In this document: positions 6,745-7,997 of the stretch, piece by piece
Numbering within the stretch: the stretch's first letter is position 1
Layout: each line of letters begins with the position of its first letter
From: Sediminibacterium sp.
GTDB lineage: Bacteria; Bacteroidota; Bacteroidia; Chitinophagales; Chitinophagaceae
DNA: 7,997 bases
Assembly (NCBI GenBank): GCA_028288645.1
Contig: JAQBNJ010000495.1
Coordinates: 1-7,997 of the forward strand
Direction of reading: 5' to 3'
The notes under the pieces: generated by a model
The model's input: the letters and a program-made list of their open reading frames with translations, nothing else
What the model was told of the DNA's origin: nothing
Databases searched by the model: none
Program-made: the position numbers and the translations under genes

Positions 6745-7997
6745 TTATTTTCTTTTTCTCCTGATAAGCAACACAGAAGCAAACAACAAAAGTAAACCTG
6801 GTAGAATCCATATCAATAATAGGCGCATAACTTTAACCGCACCAGTGTCAACAGTAACACTGATATCCTTAGGGCCAGGTCGCGAAGCATCTATAGGGAA
6901 CTCACCATAACTCAGCCAACTGAAAATCGCTGTATTGAAAACAAAATTTGCTGCCGTTACTCGCCCTCCCGGATGGCTCATGCCCCCAGTGCTCATAAAA
7001 TCGGCATCACCTGTAACAACAATTCGTTGTTCCTTGTTATTAATAGTTCTGGTTAGCACAAGTGCGGTAGGAAAAGGACCCTTTATATCGCCATCTTCTG
7101 GCGAAAACTTCACATTGCCTATAGACGCTTTATTTCTTTTAGCCATGAGCATTTTGTTTTGGATCTTTGCATTCACATCAACCGGAGGGTTATTATATAC
7201 ATTTGTTGCAGGTATTTGCTCCTTGTTCATTTTTCCCTTGACAAGTTTCATTCTCTTCAAGATCTCAGCCTTCTTTTCAGTTCCAGTAGGTACTTTCTGT
7301 TCTTGATCCATTTTTGTCTTAGTTGGCATATTTTTCTTTAATACCGCAACCACTTTACCTGAATCAGAATCTTTATTTTCTACATTTGTTGTAGTTATTT
7401 GCTCTTGGTTCATTTTTTCCCTGGCAAGTTTCAATCTCTTCAAGATCTCAGCTTTCCTTTCAGTTCCAGCTGCTACTTTCTGTTCTTCATCCGTTTTTGT
7501 CTGGTCTTGATCCATTTTTGTCTGGTCTTGATCCATTTTTGTCTTGACTTGATCCATTTTAGTCTTGACTGGCATTTTTTTCTTTACCGCGGCCTTTTCA
7601 CCTGGAACAGACTCTTTTCCGGCGTCAGCGGTAATTACCTGTTCAAGATTTCCCTTTTTCCTGGTTAACCATGACAGTTTTTCATCTGTAAGAAGTAAGG
7701 GGCGAACCATAAAAGGTCCCGTATTGCTATAGGAAAGAGCAGTTGCCCCGGGCATAGTGATAACATTGCTATCTGCACGGGCTTGATTAAGTAATTTGGA
7801 AAAGCTTGCTGCCAGTGGGGTTATCTGTTGTGCAATATTGTTCGGAGCCAATTTGCTACTTTGTTGAAGCAAAGTACCTTCCATTAACTGCACTCCCAGT
7901 TGCTGAAGCAACGGATTTACTATTCCCCGGTTCTCCGGTTCACATGTGATAAGGAGGTTACCACCCTTAGCGATGTACTTTTGAATTTTATCTATTG
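6745..7997 (-). CDS. GldG-type ABC transporter accessory protein, C-terminal part, with repeat insertion; 5' end outside window
   Basis: The frame is open to the right edge, giving 416 visible residues. The codon at 7911 is an internal TTG, not a start, because KYIAKGGNLLITCEPENRG continues upstream. The visible beginning (YIAKGGNLLITCEPENRGI, then NPLLQQLGVQLMEGTL) and the later LTRTINNKEQRIVVTGDADF match the GldG / ABC_transp_aux fold, a Rossmann-like extracytoplasmic domain. A C-terminal membrane helix (about 391-412, VMRLLLIWILPGLLLLF) ends in RRKRK, as in that family. Such proteins accompany ABC-2-type permeases; GldG works with GldA and GldF in gliding, but many homologues lie outside gliding loci. 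About residues 128-268 are a lysine-, glutamine- and methionine-rich insertion built from repeats, not typical of the family. The TAA is 2 bases before the mutS-like ATG, so the two are probably translationally coupled. ABC ATPase and permease genes are expected to the right. Confidence 0.82.
   Translation of the reverse strand, partial: IDKIQKYIAKGGNLLITCEPENRGIVNPLLQQLGVQLMEGTLLQQSSKLAPNNIAQQITPLAASFSKLLNQARADSNVITMPGATALSYSNTGPFMVRPLLLTDEKLSWLTRKKGNLEQVITADAGKESVPGEKAAVKKKMPVKTKMDQVKTKMDQDQTKMDQDQTKTDEEQKVAAGTERKAEILKRLKLAREKMNQEQITTTNVENKDSDSGKVVAVLKKNMPTKTKMDQEQKVPTGTEKKAEILKRMKLVKGKMNKEQIPATNVYNNPPVDVNAKIQNKMLMAKRNKASIGNVKFSPEDGDIKGPFPTALVLTRTINNKEQRIVVTGDADFMSTGGMSHPGGRVTAANFVFNTAIFSWLSYGEFPIDASRPGPKDISVTVDTGAVKVMRLLLIWILPGLLLLFASVLLIRRKRK
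7198..7360 (-). repeat. Repeat module copy B inside the gldG-like gene
   Basis: About 163 bp encoding KKNMPTKTKMDQEQK, then TGTEKKAEILKRMKL and KGKMNKEQIPATNV. It is clearly related to copy A (7381-7603) at both DNA and protein level, in the same order and orientation, and separated from it by about 20 bp. It contains a single KTKMDQ unit. Confidence 0.8.
7381..7603 (-). repeat. Repeat module copy A inside the gldG-like gene, expanded
   Basis: About 223 bp encoding KKKMPVKTKMDQ, several further KTKMDQ-like units, then AGTERKAEILKRLKL and REKMNQEQITTTNV. It is copy B plus roughly 60 bp of extra short units. Both copies keep the reading frame. Confidence 0.8.
7500..7562 (-). repeat. 21-bp tandem repeat, three units, within copy A
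   Basis: Units at 7500-7520 and 7521-7541 are identical (plus strand TCTGGTCTTGATCCATTTTTG in rotation), and 7542-7562 is a close third. Degenerate partial units flank them (7484-7499 and from 7563). Each unit encodes seven residues of the type KTKMDQD/V, so changes in copy number keep the frame. This is typical of slipped-strand expansion. Confidence 0.88.

Noticed and set aside
6743..6811. Upstream ATG at 6811 as start of the double MutS gene
   Set aside because: It would overlap the end of the GldG-like gene by 67 bases and add residues (MDSTRFTFVVCFCVAYQ) with no counterpart in module 2. ATG at 6742 begins exactly at the family start and lies 2 bases after the upstream stop.
7399..7668. 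Plus-strand ORF with repeated LVLIHFCL-type segments that look like membrane helices
   Set aside because: It is the antisense reading of the 21-bp repeats in the GldG-like gene. The repeat and A/T content create the hydrophobic pattern; the minus-strand frame is longer and fits a known family.

Overview
The window looks like a chromosomal segment from a Bacteroidota bacterium, probably near Chitinophagaceae. The reasons are the SusR-like regulator with a triple-tyrosine domain, the TlpA protein with a DUF4369-like N-terminus, a GldG-type ABC accessory protein, moderate-to-low G+C, and the lack of Shine-Dalgarno sequences before most starts. The lineage is an inference; no rRNA or marker gene is present.

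Layout from left to right. (1) Positions 1-839, plus strand: the C-terminal part of a membrane-spanning regulator (Y_Y_Y domain, one membrane helix, coiled coil, LuxR-type helix-turn-helix). (2) Positions 883-2094, minus strand: a complete exported cytochrome c with seven CXXCH motifs, convergent with the regulator. (3) Positions 2095-2835: about 740 bases without an intact gene. It contains a strong minus-strand rho-independent terminator (2261-2294) and small minus-strand remnants, the clearest being the first half of a LytTR DNA-binding domain (2305-2478). (4) Positions 2836-3969, minus: a complete periplasmic TlpA-type thioredoxin-fold protein. (5) Positions 4040-6742, minus: a 900-residue protein made of two complete MutS-like core plus ATPase modules fused head to tail. 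(6) Positions 6745-7997, minus, 5' end outside the window: the C-terminal part of a GldG-type ABC-transporter accessory protein whose extracytoplasmic domain carries a large nested repeat insertion.

The GldG-like gene and the double MutS gene are separated by only 2 bp and should be translationally coupled. tlpA follows 70 bp later, behind a perfect 12-bp inverted repeat that overlaps the mutS-like stop codon. The operon would read gldG-like, double MutS-like, tlpA, then run through the decayed zone to the terminator about 540 bases past tlpA. The cytochrome is probably a separate unit, since that terminator lies between it and tlpA.

The most unusual items are the single-chain MutS pseudo-dimer, which lacks any mismatch-recognition domain and sits in a membrane-transport context, and the repeat expansion in the GldG-like protein. 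I found no CRISPR array, tRNA, rRNA, transposase or phage gene.
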